A stretch of DNA of 50,686 nucleotides from Acidobacteriota bacterium (GCA_003223115.1 QHXW01000457.1:1-50686), one strand, 5' to 3'; counted from the stretch's first letter, positions 17,824-28,177 are shown. The notes: generated by a model from the sequence alone, not told the origin. Numbers and translations are program-made.

Positions 17824-17940
17824 ACACTTCGTTGCGGGCTCAGCAGACAGATCTTGCCTCTGAATCGAACCGCTATCTTGTAAACTACCGCTAGGAGAGC
17901 GTTTCCGCCAAATGCCCCGGCCCGATCTTGCCGCCGCCCG

Positions 17941-18411
17941 TGGCATGCTTATGCTGCTACCGATGAATTTCGCGAAGGCCGCCATCGGCCGGCCGTCGGA
18001 CAACATGAAACCATCGTCCAGTGGAACGGAACATTTCTCATGAGCGAGCTCGCGCAACCCGGCACTGATGTACGTGACCGCTGGTTCGCACCGGCAGCTG
18101 GCGCTGCCATGCAATTGTTCGGCACTGACTGGGTCCATACCCAAACGCGTTGGTTCGAGCCCGGTAAACGGATCGTGGTCCGCAACGCCCCCACTTTTTT
18201 CGGCAAGATTTCTTTAGAAACCGAGGGTCACCTTCCGGCGTTCGAGCTCGCGTCACACGGCCGTCCGGCTTTCACGCCCGGGCGGTCATTCTCCGGATGC
18301 CGCGTCCCCTGCGCAGCTTCTCAATCGGCGGCCGTCGTGGAGCAATTTCAGCGGAGAAGAGATCATGCTGCCTGACGGGCAATCCCTCGAGATCGTGGCC
18401 ACGTTCCTCTG
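17941..18411 (+). pseudogene. Frameshifted C-terminal remnant of a large protein, copy 1
   Basis: Three reading frames read on in turn. The first runs to about 18280 (DEFREGRHRP, ETIVQWNGTFLMSELAQ, APTFFGKISLETEGHLP). The second covers about 18287-18330 (VILRMPRPLRSFS). The third runs to the TGA at 18411 (SWSNFSGEEIMLPDG, SLEIVATFL). There is no plausible start. The segment RIVVRNAPTFFGKIS is clearly related to RIDVQRAPTYFGQVS in the remnant at 32.3-32.9 kb. Both look like the C-terminus of a long acidobacterial protein of unknown, possibly sugar-active, function. Confidence 0.65.
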
Positions 18412-18421
18412 AGGTGAATGA

Positions 18422-19204
18422 ATGGCCAGACGAAAACTAGAGGGCCGCATCGCTCTGATCACCGGCGCCAGCCGCGGCATCGGCCGGGCAATCGCTCGGG
18501 GATTTGCTGCTGAGGGCGCGGCGATCGCAGTGGCCGCTCGGAGTAAAGCAGAGCTGCAATCACTCGCCGCGGAGGTGGAGCAAGCCGGTGGCCAGGCGCT
18601 CGCCATACCCGCGGATCTCAGCGATGCCGCAATCCCCGCACGTGTCGTCGAACAGGTACTCGAACGTTTCCACACCATCGACATTCTGGTCAATAACGCC
18701 GGACTCGGTAGCAGTTCGCGACCCATGCCGGTGCTCTATTTCGACGATGCATTCTGGAATTTGTCGCTGGCGCTAAATCTCACTGCACCTTACCTGTTCA
18801 TCAAAGCTGTGCTGCCTGTGCTGCTGGAGAAAAAGTGGGGACGCATCATCACCATCGCCTCCATCAATGGAAAGATCGGGTCATTCCATGGGTCGGCTTA
18901 CGCGGCCTCCAAACACGGTGTCCTGGGACTCACCCGCAGCGTGGCTCTCGAAGTCGCGCGCGATGGAATCACCGTAAATGCAATCTGCCCGGGACCAGTC
19001 CGGACGGAGATGAATGACCGGCGCGTCGAATACGATGCCAAACGGCTCGGCGTGTCATTCTCCGAACTTGAATCGCGCTTGACCCCGATTGGCAGGCGCC
19101 TCGACCCCGACGAGATCGTGCCCATGGCGATCTTGCTGGCGTCGGATGAATCGGCCGCGATCACCGGTCAAGCATTCAACGTGTGTGGCGGGGTAGCAAC
19201 GTGA
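18422..19204 (+). CDS. Short-chain dehydrogenase/reductase (SDR)
   Basis: A protein of 260 residues. Cofactor motif TGASRGIG, NNAG motif, catalytic Ser147, Tyr160 and Lys164 (SAYAASK), and C-terminal ITGQAFNVCGG. Arg40 at the end of beta-2 (AVAARSK) favours NADP(H). GAGGTGA lies just before the ATG. It follows directly after a gene remnant, so its original operon partner may be lost. The 3' end is convergent with the DUF1501 gene, with 44 bases between. The substrate is unknown. Confidence 0.92.
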   Translation: MARRKLEGRIALITGASRGIGRAIARGFAAEGAAIAVAARSKAELQSLAAEVEQAGGQALAIPADLSDAAIPARVVEQVLERFHTIDILVNNAGLGSSSRPMPVLYFDDAFWNLSLALNLTAPYLFIKAVLPVLLEKKWGRIITIASINGKIGSFHGSAYAASKHGVLGLTRSVALEVARDGITVNAICPGPVRTEMNDRRVEYDAKRLGVSFSELESRLTPIGRRLDPDEIVPMAILLASDESAAITGQAFNVCGGVAT

Positions 19205-19248
19205 ACCCGAGCGCCAGGTAGGCGCCTGTGCTGCGCGGCCCTCGAACT

Positions 19249-20745
19249 CTACGTCAGAATCTCTTTGATCGGATTGCCGTAGTCGATATCCAGGCGTTTC
19301 TGCCCTGGAACTTCCATGCGCCGGGGATCGAGTCCTAATTGGTGGAACACCGTGGCGTGGATGTCGGTCACGTAGTGGCGGTTCTCGACGGCGTGGAAAC
19401 CGAGTTCGTCCGTGGCTCCATGGACAATGCCTCGCTTGACGCCCGCGCCGGCCATCCAGATCGTGAATCCGTAAGGATTGTGGTCGCGTCCGTTTGCGCC
19501 TTCACAGCCCGGTGTGCGGCCAAATTCGGTAGCCCACACTACCAGCGTGTCCTCCAGCATGCCGCGCTGTTTGAGATCTTTCAGCAAGCCGGCAATTGGC
19601 TTATCGACTTTGGCACATTGCTCGCTGTGCGCCTTCTTCAAGTCCTTGTGGGCATCCCAGGCATTGCCGCCGGTGCCGTGATAGAGCTGGACGAAACGCA
19701 CGCCACGCTCGGAAAGACGCCTCGCCGCAAGGCAGGTTTCTCCAAACGGTTTGGTAACTTCCTGGTCGAGCCCGTAGAGCCGCTTGGTTTCTTCGTTTTC
19801 CTCTTTGAAGCTGACGGCATCCGGCACCGCCATCTGCATGCGAAACGCCAGTTCGTAAGACTTGATGCGCGCCTTCAAAGCCGCATCGCCGGGATACTCC
19901 ACCGCGCTCAGCCCGTTCAGACGCTTCAGGAACTCGAACTCGCCTTCCTGTTCCTGCTGGTAAACATCTTTTCCAGGGGAGGCGAATGGCAGCGGATCAT
20001 CCGGATTGATCTCCAACTGCACGCCCGCATACTCCGGTCCGAGATAACTCGATCCGTGGGTTCCCATGCCGCCACAACAATCGCTCGGCGGCTCGCCTAA
20101 CACGACGAACTCCGGCAGGTTCTGGTTCAGCGTGCCCAAACCGTAATGCACCCATGCACCTATGGTGGGCAGATAACCGTCGAACATGTGCCTGCCCGTA
20201 TGGAACTGCAGGATGGCGCCATGATCGTTGTCGGTGGTGTACATCGAGCGGATCAACGCGATGTCGTCGACCATTCCGCCGACGTTCGGGAACCAGTCGC
20301 TGACGCCAGCCCCGCTCTGGCCGTACTGACGGAAACCCACCTGCATCGGATACAACGTGAGTTTGATGCCGTGATCGCCTTTGACAAATTCGCGGACACC
20401 TTTCACGTAGGGCGAGTGCAGCGAGTCTTTGTAGGGTGTCTCCGAGATGTTCTTTCCGGCGTACTGGTTCAGTGCGGGTTTGGGATCGAATGTGTCCACA
20501 TGGCTCACCCCGCCTAGCATGAACAGCCAGATTACGCGTTTGGCTTTTGGCGGAAAATGCGGCTTGCCGTCGGGCAGCGCCCATGCGCTGGCGGTAGTGG
20601 CAGGCTTGCCTTCGCGCTGAAACATGGCTCCCAGTACCAGCCCCGTCAGCCCCATGCCGGCGTCCGCCAGAAAGACTCTGCGGCTGGGCGTGCAGCAACC
20701 GGGCGAAAGTGCAACAGAATTCAAAGGCTGCTCATTCGATTTCAT
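19249..20745 (-). CDS. DUF1501 domain-containing protein (sulfatase-like fold)
   Basis: A protein of 498 residues. It has a Tat-like leader (SRRVFLADAGMGLTGLVLGA) and the DUF1501 pattern: RVIWLFMLGGVSHVDTFDPKP, TDNDHGAILQFHTGRHMFDG, RRLSERGVRFVQLYHGTGG, ATEFGRTPGCEGANGRDHNP. DUF1501 proteins have an alkaline-phosphatase/sulfatase-like fold and are nearly always encoded beside PSCyt/DUF1549/DUF1553 proteins, as here, with a 9-base gap. They are common in Planctomycetes, Verrucomicrobia and Acidobacteria; their biochemical role is not settled. The protein is exported. Confidence 0.93.
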   Translation of the reverse strand: MKSNEQPLNSVALSPGCCTPSRRVFLADAGMGLTGLVLGAMFQREGKPATTASAWALPDGKPHFPPKAKRVIWLFMLGGVSHVDTFDPKPALNQYAGKNISETPYKDSLHSPYVKGVREFVKGDHGIKLTLYPMQVGFRQYGQSGAGVSDWFPNVGGMVDDIALIRSMYTTDNDHGAILQFHTGRHMFDGYLPTIGAWVHYGLGTLNQNLPEFVVLGEPPSDCCGGMGTHGSSYLGPEYAGVQLEINPDDPLPFASPGKDVYQQEQEGEFEFLKRLNGLSAVEYPGDAALKARIKSYELAFRMQMAVPDAVSFKEENEETKRLYGLDQEVTKPFGETCLAARRLSERGVRFVQLYHGTGGNAWDAHKDLKKAHSEQCAKVDKPIAGLLKDLKQRGMLEDTLVVWATEFGRTPGCEGANGRDHNPYGFTIWMAGAGVKRGIVHGATDELGFHAVENRHYVTDIHATVFHQLGLDPRRMEVPGQKRLDIDYGNPIKEILT

Positions 20746-20754
20746 AGGTGTTCC

Positions 20755-23700
20755 TCATCGGATCGTTACAAAATCCGTGTGGTTCAGCAATACGTGGACA
20801 AGATTTTCGCGGGCTCTCAAGTGCGGGTCGGACTCCGGCTTGATTTCACCGGCCGGTCCGGTCGCAACCAGTGTCAGCTTCTTCGGGTCCTGAAACAGCT
20901 CTGCCTGTTGTCGCAGGAATTTCAACGATTCGCTGCGTTCCGCCCTGGAGGGCGGGCGGTTCAGGATAACGTCGAATGCTTCTGCAATGAACTTGGAATC
21001 CACTGCCGCCGGCTCGCCGGCCTGTTTCGTGATCTGCCGCTCGATAGTGCGCGCCACGTGCAGGCTCAGCTTGCTGTTCGCCAGAGCCAGCGCCTGGTGC
21101 GGCACGATGCTTTCGTTTCGCTGGAAGCACTCGTTAGGATTGGCTTCGTCGAAGACCTTCAGGAAAGTAACCTGCACATCCGGTGTGTGCTGGAAATAAA
21201 CGCTCCGCCGGTGCGATTCGAGTCCTTTGCCGGCCTCGATCTCCAGTCCGCCCATCGCCGTATCGAGCTGTCCGGCAATGGATAGCAGACTGTCGCGGAC
21301 CACTTCACCCTGCATGCGCTGTTCGTTCATTCGCCAGAGATACCGGTCCTCCGGATCGACTTTTGCGTTCGAGCTGTTGGCATCCCTGGTCGAGGACTGC
21401 ATGCGATACGCGTTGCTGGTCACGATCAAGCGGTGCACGGACTTCATGCTCCAATTGCGATCCATCAGCTCCATGGACAGCCAGTCCAGCAACTCCGGAT
21501 GGGAAGGCGGCTTTCCACTGATGCCGAAATTGAATACTGTCGGCACCAGCGCCTGCCCAAAATGCCGGAGCCATATATGATTGATGGCCACGCGAGCGGT
21601 CAGCGGATTCTGCTTGTCGGCGATCCAGCGCGCCAGGGCCAGTCGCCGTCCGGTGCTCGAATCCGGATAAATTTTGCCGACGGGTGTGTAGGCGTCCTGT
21701 GACTCCAGCGCTTTGGCAGCAGCCTCGAGCTGGGCCCGCGCCGCGCCAGTTTCTTCACAGCCTCTTTGTCGTAGGTTTCCGATTCGGGCTTGGCGGCCGA
21801 AAGTTCCTGCTGCGCCCTCAGGAGGTTCTCCTCGGCTTTCAGGACGTTCGCGTGACGCTCAGACTTCAGCGCCGCCGATTCCAGTTCTTCGAGATTCGCT
21901 GGCGGCTTGGCCGCATACTTGGCCTCTTCGGCGGCGACGCGAGCTTCGATCGCCGGTAATGCCGCGCGCGCTGACGCGAGTTCCTTTTGCTTCAACGCGA
22001 GGCCGGCTTGTGCCTTGAGCACGCCATCCAAAGCTTTGTCATCGGGCGACGATGCAGGGATCGAACGGTTTCCGCCTCCGGCCGCCGCAGGCGCGGGCGC
22101 CGCCGGTTGGGAGAGTTGCAGCTTGGCTTTTTCGAGCTCCTCCTGCGCCTTTTTGAGTTCAGTTTCCGATTTCTCAATGTCGCCCTTGGCCGCCGCGATC
22201 AAGTCCTGGTGCACAAACGGCCTCGAGTCTGGATAATACACGTCCAGGGGGAGCGTTTCCGGCGTGATCTTCAATTCGGCATTCCCGAAAAAGGCCGGGA
22301 TCGCGGGCGTGAGCGGGTGCTCCGTATCGGGATCGGTATCTGCGCCCCGAACGAACCGGTACGTCGGTGTTTCCGCATGCGCATCGTACACACGCGGGAT
22401 GCCGTCCTTCTTGAGGTCCGCCTGCCCCGGCACGCGATCGGTGCGCACATCGTACGGCTCAAAGAAAGCCCGCAGCCTGTAATAATCTTCGTGCGTGATC
22501 GGGTCGTATTTGTGCGCATGGCAGCGGGCGCATTTCACGGTCAGGCCGAGAAACGCCATGGCGGTATAGTCGACCGTGTCCTTGAGCCAGACGTTACGGT
22601 CAAACATGTACCAATTCCTCGCCAGGTAACCGGTCGCGCGTGTCACGTCGGGATTCGTCGGCGCCAGCTCGTCGCCCGCCAGCATTTCGACGATCATCTC
22701 GTCGTAGCCTTTGTCCTTGTTGACGGATTCGATGATCCAGTCGCGCCAATGCCAGATGTGCCGCTGGCTGTAGCGAACCTGGTTCTGAGCGCGCCAGCCG
22801 TACCAGTCGCTGTACCGCCAGATGTCCATCCAGTGCCGGCCCCATCGCTCGCCATAGCGTGGGCTGGCCAGCAGCTTGTCCACTACTTTTTCGTACGCGT
22901 CTTTGGAGTTGTCCGCCAGAAACACATTCATTTCGGCGGGCGTTGGAGGTAGGCCGACCAAATCCAGGTACACGCGCCGCAGCAGTGTTCGCCTGTCCGC
23001 CGAGGCCAGTGGTTTGAGGCCGCGCTTCCCATGCTCGGCTGCGACAAACGCGTCAATCGGATTCCGCACCCAGGAGCGGTTCTGTACTTCGGGGACCGGC
23101 GGACGCGCCGGCCGTTTGAAGGCCCAATGAGTCAATTGAGCCTTGCCGGCCGCCAGAGGAGCGTCGTAGGGTGCACCGGCGTTGATCCAGTCAGCGATCT
23201 GAGCAATGGCCGCGTCGGGAAGTTTCTGGCCGCCGAACGGCATCGCCGGCTGCTCCAGATGGCTGACGCGTTTGTAAAGAACGCTCGATTTCGCGTCGCC
23301 GGGGACCACCACCGGGCCTGTATCGCCACCGCGCAACAGCGTCTCGTGCGTGGACAGATCCAAGCCCGATCGTTTCAGTTGCGAGTTGTGACACTTGACG
23401 CAATTGCCTTCTAGCAGCGTGCGCACATGCTCCCGGAATAACGCCACGCCCGCATCGGCGTTTTCTTCGTAGGGCGCACCCGCCTTGATCCACTCCGCGA
23501 TGCGGTCGATTGTCTCTTTCGGGAGCGGGTCGCTTTTGTACGGCATATGCGGCTCGGCTTCCTGGGCCACCAGTTTGTAAAGCAGGCTGGCTTTCGGATC
23601 GCCGGGCACCACTGCTGCCCCGCGCGCACCACCGCGCAGCAATCCATCGCGGGTCGACAAATCGAGACCGGCACTCTTGTTTTGAGGCCCATGGCACGGA

Positions 23701-23834
23701 AGGCAACTCTTCTCGAACACCGGGCGGATGGAATCGGTGAACAACTTTTCCGCTCCAGGCGCAGCCAACGCAGCCAGAAGGATAAACGCCAGCGCTATCG
23801 TTTTCAGGTGCCTTGTGGAATTAGATTGCAACAT
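20755..23834 (-). pseudogene. PSCyt1/DUF1549 (PSCyt2)/DUF1553 (PSD1) protein, one frameshift
   Basis: Two adjoining frames make one gene of about 1,025 codons. The N-terminal part (from 23834) has a signal peptide, two cytochrome-like repeats (KSCLPCHG... and GNCVKCHN..., each followed by SGLDLST..LLRGG), then the DUF1549 region with DLVGLPPTPAE and a CARCH motif near KYDPITHEDYYRL. An Ala/Glu-rich coiled coil follows. At about 21733-21750, in a GC-rich run, the frame shifts. The other frame continues ALESQDAYTPVGKIYPD and NPLTARVAINHIWLRHFG, the DUF1553 domain, to 20755. One inserted or deleted base would restore it, so a sequencing error is possible. It is translated upstream of DUF1501. 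Confidence 0.85.
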
Positions 23835-23867
23835 TCACACAGCTCGCGTAAGTGGTTGATAACACTA

Positions 23868-23896
23868 TACTGTGCTTTAGCAGAGGCCGCTGTCAA
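23868..23896 (-). promoter_or_regulatory. Promoter of the PSCyt-DUF1501 operon
   Basis: On the minus strand TTGACA (23896-23891) is followed after 17 bases by CAGTAT (23873-23868). The start codon is about 35 bases downstream. An alternative -10, TATAGT, would need a 21-base spacer. The same arrangement recurs upstream of the decayed operon at 26.8 kb, which supports function. Confidence 0.5.
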
Positions 23897-23903
23897 TGTA
23901 TTG

Positions 23904-23917
23904 TCCAGGATACTGGA
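23904..23917. promoter_or_regulatory. Operator-like palindrome, site 3
   Basis: TCCAGGATACTGGA is a perfect match to the consensus TCCAGNATNCTGGA, with 5-bp perfect arms. It lies 7 bases upstream of the minus-strand TTGACA of the PSCyt-DUF1501 operon, a spacing that suits an activator. Confidence 0.6.
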
Positions 23918-23939
23918 AAAGAACGATCGGGTTCGATCA

Positions 23940-24642
23940 GATCAGTTCTTTTAGGGGCTCCGCCTGCGGTCATCGAGCGCATTGGCGATTTTGATTGGCC
24001 GCCCGGCCGGGTTCATGTATTCCTTTTCCCAATCGATGCCAAATGCCTTGTAAATAGTGGCATAAAATATCGCCCATGCTCACTGGGCCCTCCGCCGGAT
24101 CAAACCCGCGCTGATCACTGGCTGCCACTACGTGGCCTCCGCGAATGCCTCCTCCGCCGAGCGCGAGAGACCAGCAGTTTGGCCAATGATCGCGGCCGAG
24201 AGCCGGATTTGAGTTCAGGCGTTCGGCCAAACTCGCCCATGGCGAGGACGACCGTTGAATCGAGCAGACCTCGCTCCTCCAGATCTTCCAGAAGAACGGA
24301 AAGGGTACGATCGAGCGGCGGCGCCAAGCGATCGCGGTGTCCTTGATCGCTGGCGCCGTGCGTATCCCACGAATTCGCGTGAAAACCGGCGGTGGTGACG
24401 AAGCGCGTTCCAGCTTCCACCAGCCGCCGAGCCAGCAACGCGCTCTGACCGACGGAATCGCGCCCATAGCGGTCGCGCAGTTTCTCGGGCTCCTTCGCGA
24501 GATCACGGACCGCGGGAGTCAGCAGCATCTGCCACGCCTGAGCGCTGAAGCGATCCATGTTGGCGTGTTCGGCCGAGGACATGAGGCTTCGATAGCGCCG
24601 GTCCACCACTTCCGCGAACGTCCGCCGAACCCAAATCCTCAC
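23940..24642 (-). pseudogene. DUF1501 remnant, C-terminal half, frameshifted
   Basis: The frame from 24642 reads AQAWQMLLTPAVRDLAKEP, YGRDSVGQSALLARRLVEAG, WDTHGASDQGHRDRL and VVLAMGEFGRTPE, which are typical DUF1501 segments. After about 24230 the frame changes and continues LNSNPALGRDHWPNCWSLAL. The frame changes again towards 23960. The N-terminal half, with leader and first motifs, is absent. The sequence differs from the nearby complete DUF1501 protein, so it is a paralogue and not a local duplication of that gene. Non-functional. Confidence 0.75.
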
Positions 24643-25330
24643 CGCAGGGATGATCGAAGATCACTGAGTCCGTCAGGGTGTTACTCAGGATGAATACACG
24701 ATCAAAGAGTGCCGCCAGACCCCAAAACTGATTCTGCGTCCAGTTCTCATAGTTGTGGCACTGCGCGCAATCCAGGCGCCGGCCCAGGAAGACACACACC
24801 TGTTCCCTGCTGATGTCGGCCGCGGGAGCGATGACGGTGTTGGGAAGATAGTGCCGGAATCTTTCGGCAGTTTGAGGCCTCCGCCGTGGGCCACAGCCAT
24901 TGTCCTGATAGCCGCCGCCTTTTGTGATCCACTCGTAATCCTCGCGTGCGTTGAGCGCACTCGCGGACAGCTTGAATCCACCGCGCCCTTCACACTTCCG
25001 TGGCACGCGATGGTGTTGCAGCCGCGCCGGGTGAGTATTCCCGCTATGTCCCGGCCAAAACTGAACGGACGCTGCAGTTGCGCCTGCTCGATCCGTATGG
25101 GAGCTCGGGCAGAGTGCCCTTCTACTGTCGCGGTAACGGTCAGAGAGCGCGAAGAGCCGGGTGGGGCCATCGTAACCTTCCGCGGCCACGCGTTTACGAG
25201 CGATCTGGTCGTACGGTTTGTTGCTCGCGATGCTGTCCCGAAGCCATGCCCGGTGGGGCCAAGCAGATCAGCGTCTCGATGCACCGCGAACGGAGCCACG
25301 GCGGACAAGGCCACGGGTAGCAAGCCATGA
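24640..25330 (-). pseudogene. DUF1549/PSCyt-type gene remnant, scrambled
   Basis: Fragments in several minus-strand frames are recognisable. WLRDSIASNKPYDQIARK lies at about 25245-25190. A cytochrome-like GCNTIACHGSVKG is followed in another frame by GGFKLSASALNAREDYEW (about 25030-24930). LGRRLDCAQCHNYENW and NQFWGLAALFDR lie at about 24790-24710. These belong to DUF1549-type proteins, but the order and missing stretches show internal loss. It runs into the DUF1501 remnant, which lacks its N-terminus, so a deletion probably joined the two genes. Confidence 0.7.
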
Positions 25331-26830
25331 CATATCGCGCCATTGCAGACTTCGCAGCGCATGCATTGCCAACGCGGGACAGATCGGAGGGCACAATATG
25401 GAATTTGCGCAGCTTCGAGAAGACATCAGGTTGATTCGTTCCTGCTCCAACTCGACTTTCCCGATGTGCGGAATCTGCGGACGGATCAAAACCCGGTATG
25501 CGAAATTCGTTGCTGCAATGTCGGCGGTGATATCGTGAATCTCGAGAGAATAGTCGCCTGTGGCTTGAAGGGAGACCACGGTCTTCGGCTGGATGGTCTT
25601 CATCATGTATCCGCCGCAGTTGTTGAGCTGGGTGTGGACGTTCGTCACCACCTCGCGGCCGGTGGAATCGAGTACTCGAACGCGGGATTGAACATCGGGA
25701 CGCTAGCTGCTAGCGTCTGCGGTGTTAACTTCCAAAACCAGATCCTGCGTAACTTCAGCGTGAAGGGCAATCCTCTGCGTCTCGGCGGCCCTGGAGATTA
25801 CGCCTTCGACGATACCTGGCACTTTCATCGCCGGCAGTGGCCTGACAGAGTCGTCGACGGCGTGGAATGTCTCCAGATCCTCGGCGGGCTGGGGTAGCCC
25901 GCCGCGCTCGCGAAGCTGTTTCAGCCACTCCGCCGACACGTGCCGCGTGAACGTATGCTCCTGCCAGCCGGGTTTCGGAAGGGTCGCAAAGATGGAGCGG
26001 TTCCCGAACTTGCGGAGATCCGCAACTGGTAAACACCGTTCGAAGCGCCCTTTCCTTCGAATGCTCCACTGACACCAGATAGGAGCCGCCATGCTCGAAG
26101 CGGTGTACGAGCTTTGCCTCAGTCGAGAAGTCGGGAAAATCAAACGGCTCGTCGTTAAAAGTGACGCGATTCAGCCGCTGGGGATCAAACCAGCTTCCCG
26201 ACGGTTCGAAGGCCGAAAATCCGGAAAACGCCTCGAAGCTTAGTGTCTCTCCGGAGTGTGCGTCGAACCTGTAATAATCGACTTCTCGTTTTTTCGCAAT
26301 GCGTCCATTCACGACCATCGGGAATGCTTCCAGCCGAGGCGCGTGGCCGGGTTCTGCGGTCAGGTTTTCGGCTTCCTCGATGGTGTGCTCGTTTGTCACC
26401 CGCATCGAAATTGCGTTGGATACGCCCTGCTTCGTCACGACACGGAACAGGTAGCTTCCGGGCTTGGCAGTAGGGGCGATGACTAGATGAACGTTTACGA
26501 GATCCGGCGGTGTTGCAGCATTCGGATCGAATTCCGGATCTCGTAGCGCGTGATCGATTCGCACCTGAATGCCCTCGGTTAAAAACCAGAGCGCCTGCGC
26601 GTCCTGAATTTGACTCCCCGGATTTGCGCGTCATAACTGGCGCCGGGCTGGTTGCCAAGCGGATAAATGCTGAATGCGCGCGGCTCCGGTACCGGCTTCG
26701 GAGTTTCCGGCGAGGTCGTGCCAGTCAGCAGCCCGAGCATGATCGCTGCCACACAGCGGAGCGCAGACGCGCCTTTGCCTGGCAACGTGATAACCGGCAA
26801 TTTTCGGGGCTCATCCTCCGGAACCTATTG
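25331..26830 (-). pseudogene. Pre-peptidase (PPC)-domain-like exported protein, multiply frameshifted
   Basis: The N-terminus starts near 26800 (hydrophobic ALRCVAAIMLGLLTG, then YPLGNQPGASYDAQIRG). A shift at about 26598 leads to QDAQALWFLTEGIQVRID and then to a long good stretch (VNVHLVIAPTAKPGSYLFRV, NGRIAKKREVDYYRFDAHSG, FEHGGSYLVSVEHSKERALR). A shift at about 26035 leads to WQEHTFTRHVSAEWLKQLRE. Another at about 25700-25650 leads to GDYSLEIHDITADIAATNF. NGRI...DYYRF...GE is the pre-peptidase C-terminal-domain pattern. Such genes often precede DUF1549 and DUF1501 genes in Acidobacteria, so this is the first gene of the decayed operon. Confidence 0.7.
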
Positions 26831-26838
26831 ATAAGACT

Positions 26839-26866
26839 ATACTACCCTGTGGATGATGGCTGTCAA
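26839..26866 (-). promoter_or_regulatory. Promoter of the decayed PPC-DUF1549-DUF1501 operon
   Basis: On the minus strand TTGACA (26866-26861) is followed after 16 bases by TAGTAT (26844-26839). The region parallels the one upstream of the PSCyt operon at 23.87 kb: the TTGACA, the CTATACT complement and TTGATAA are found in the same order. The promoter outlived its genes. Confidence 0.5.
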
Positions 26867-28127
26867 TCAACCTTCCAGTATGCTGAAAAATATTTCCCGC
26901 TTGTTGAGAGCTTTCGTTCTGTATTTGGTCGCGGCGCAGTGGTCGATGTGCGCGCCGGCTCAGCCGCTTAGGATCAGCGCATGGTACTGGCTAAATTCCG
27001 CGCCACGCGAGGAATGGGACGGAGATTTTCGAAACATGGCCAAGCTCGGCTTCACTCACGCGGCTCTCTGCTGGGGCCTCAACGCGGCCGCGTGGACGCT
27101 CCGGGCAGACGACACCAGATACGCGCTCGAATCCTGCCGCCGTGCGGGTCTCGGCGCTTACCTCATCGTTTGGCATCCGGTTCACAACTCTCTTCCACGC
27201 CGTCCTGAGTTCCAGCAAGTTGACGTCATGGGGCGGTTGCGATTCTCATTCGACACGTTCAACCCGAAATGGCGCGCCAGCCAGTGGAAACAGTATCTAC
27301 AAAGGCTGGCAACCTTGTACGTGCGCGAGCCGGCGTTCGCAGGTTACATTTTCGACGACTCGTTCGGCATCGGGCCGGTCAACACGATCAGCGGACTGGA
27401 GGGCACTTCGGCGGAGAGGATCATCTCCTATGGCGAGGATGATCGCAGCCGGTTCGGCAAAGCGCCGCCTAAAGAACAATCGGATCCTCTTTGGGCGGTA
27501 TGGACGGAGACGCGTGCCGCATGGTGGAAAGATTGGGCGCGGGACACGAACCGTTTTATTCGAGAGGTTGACCGCAATCCACGGCACGAAATCTACCTCG
27601 AAGACGGCGAGTACGTGCTGTCGGACGAAGCGCGAAACGCCACAGGAGTTGATTTCGGCAGAGTGGCCAAACCATTCGACGCCGTAGGCGCCTACACCGT
27701 AGCGCGCTGGGACGGCACACCGGATTCGAGCCAACGGGCGGCTGAGCAGACGCGCAGGGTGCTCGTGAAGACGCGCGCGGCAATCGGCCCGGACAAGAAG
27801 ATCATTTATACATTTTGGGCGGGAAATATTCTGGAGCTGCGCACAGCAGGGCCGGCAAAGTACCCGACGTTCGAGCAGATTCGCGATATCTGCGAAGCGG
27901 CGCTCAAGTTCGGTATCCGGCATCTGGACATGTACGGCTACCGGATCGGAGATTTCATCGTCACCGACGAGAACTGGCCTCTGAAACGGCCCCCTGCCAG
28001 CGGGCCTTATCCGCTAACGGACCCATTCCCGCACAAGTACCTCTACGACCGTCCGGAACTGCACGAGCGCTTACAAGAGTATCTTCACGCGCTCAGGGGG
28101 CGAACCGGTAAACGCACCGTGAGGTGA
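26853..28127 (+). CDS. Exported glycosidase-like barrel protein, family not assigned
   Basis: 424 residues from ATG 26853; ATG 26880 is as likely because the hydrophobic leader (ISRLLRAFVLYLVAAQWSMC) begins there and the earlier codons overlap an operator and promoter. The mature part starts RISAWYWLNSAPREEWDGDF and has TIM-barrel-type strands: FTHAALCWGLN, GAYLIVWHPVH, EPAFAGYIFDDSFGIG, RHEIYLEDGEY, KIIYTFWAGN, HLDMYGYRIGDF. Acidic pairs in FDDSFG and YLEDGEY are candidate catalytic residues. It probably acts on a carbohydrate outside the cytoplasm. It is convergent with the GH39-like gene. Glycosidase function is inferred. Confidence 0.7.
   Translation: MMAVNQPSSMLKNISRLLRAFVLYLVAAQWSMCAPAQPLRISAWYWLNSAPREEWDGDFRNMAKLGFTHAALCWGLNAAAWTLRADDTRYALESCRRAGLGAYLIVWHPVHNSLPRRPEFQQVDVMGRLRFSFDTFNPKWRASQWKQYLQRLATLYVREPAFAGYIFDDSFGIGPVNTISGLEGTSAERIISYGEDDRSRFGKAPPKEQSDPLWAVWTETRAAWWKDWARDTNRFIREVDRNPRHEIYLEDGEYVLSDEARNATGVDFGRVAKPFDAVGAYTVARWDGTPDSSQRAAEQTRRVLVKTRAAIGPDKKIIYTFWAGNILELRTAGPAKYPTFEQIRDICEAALKFGIRHLDMYGYRIGDFIVTDENWPLKRPPASGPYPLTDPFPHKYLYDRPELHERLQEYLHALRGRTGKRTVR
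26874..26887. promoter_or_regulatory. Operator-like near-palindrome, site 4
   Basis: TCCAGTATGCTGAA matches the consensus at 11 of 12 fixed positions. It lies 7 bases upstream of the minus-strand TTGACA, exactly as at site 3. It overlaps the possible ATG starts of the plus-strand glycosidase-like gene, so it may serve that gene too. Confidence 0.5.
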
Positions 28128-28177
28128 TGCTCTGGTAAAAGCCGCTGGTCTTGCCCAGCGCTACAGCGGACGATTCA

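Noticed and set aside
21987-22952. A 321-codon plus-strand frame opposite the PSCyt gene
   Set aside because: Shadow of the DUF1549 region, whose cytochrome motif and coiled coil are on the minus strand.
23857-23871. TTGATA and TATACT read as a plus-strand promoter at 23.86 and 26.83 kb
   Set aside because: The hexamers are only about 5-6 bases apart. The minus-strand TTGACA with 16-17 bases to CAGTAT/TAGTAT fits far better.
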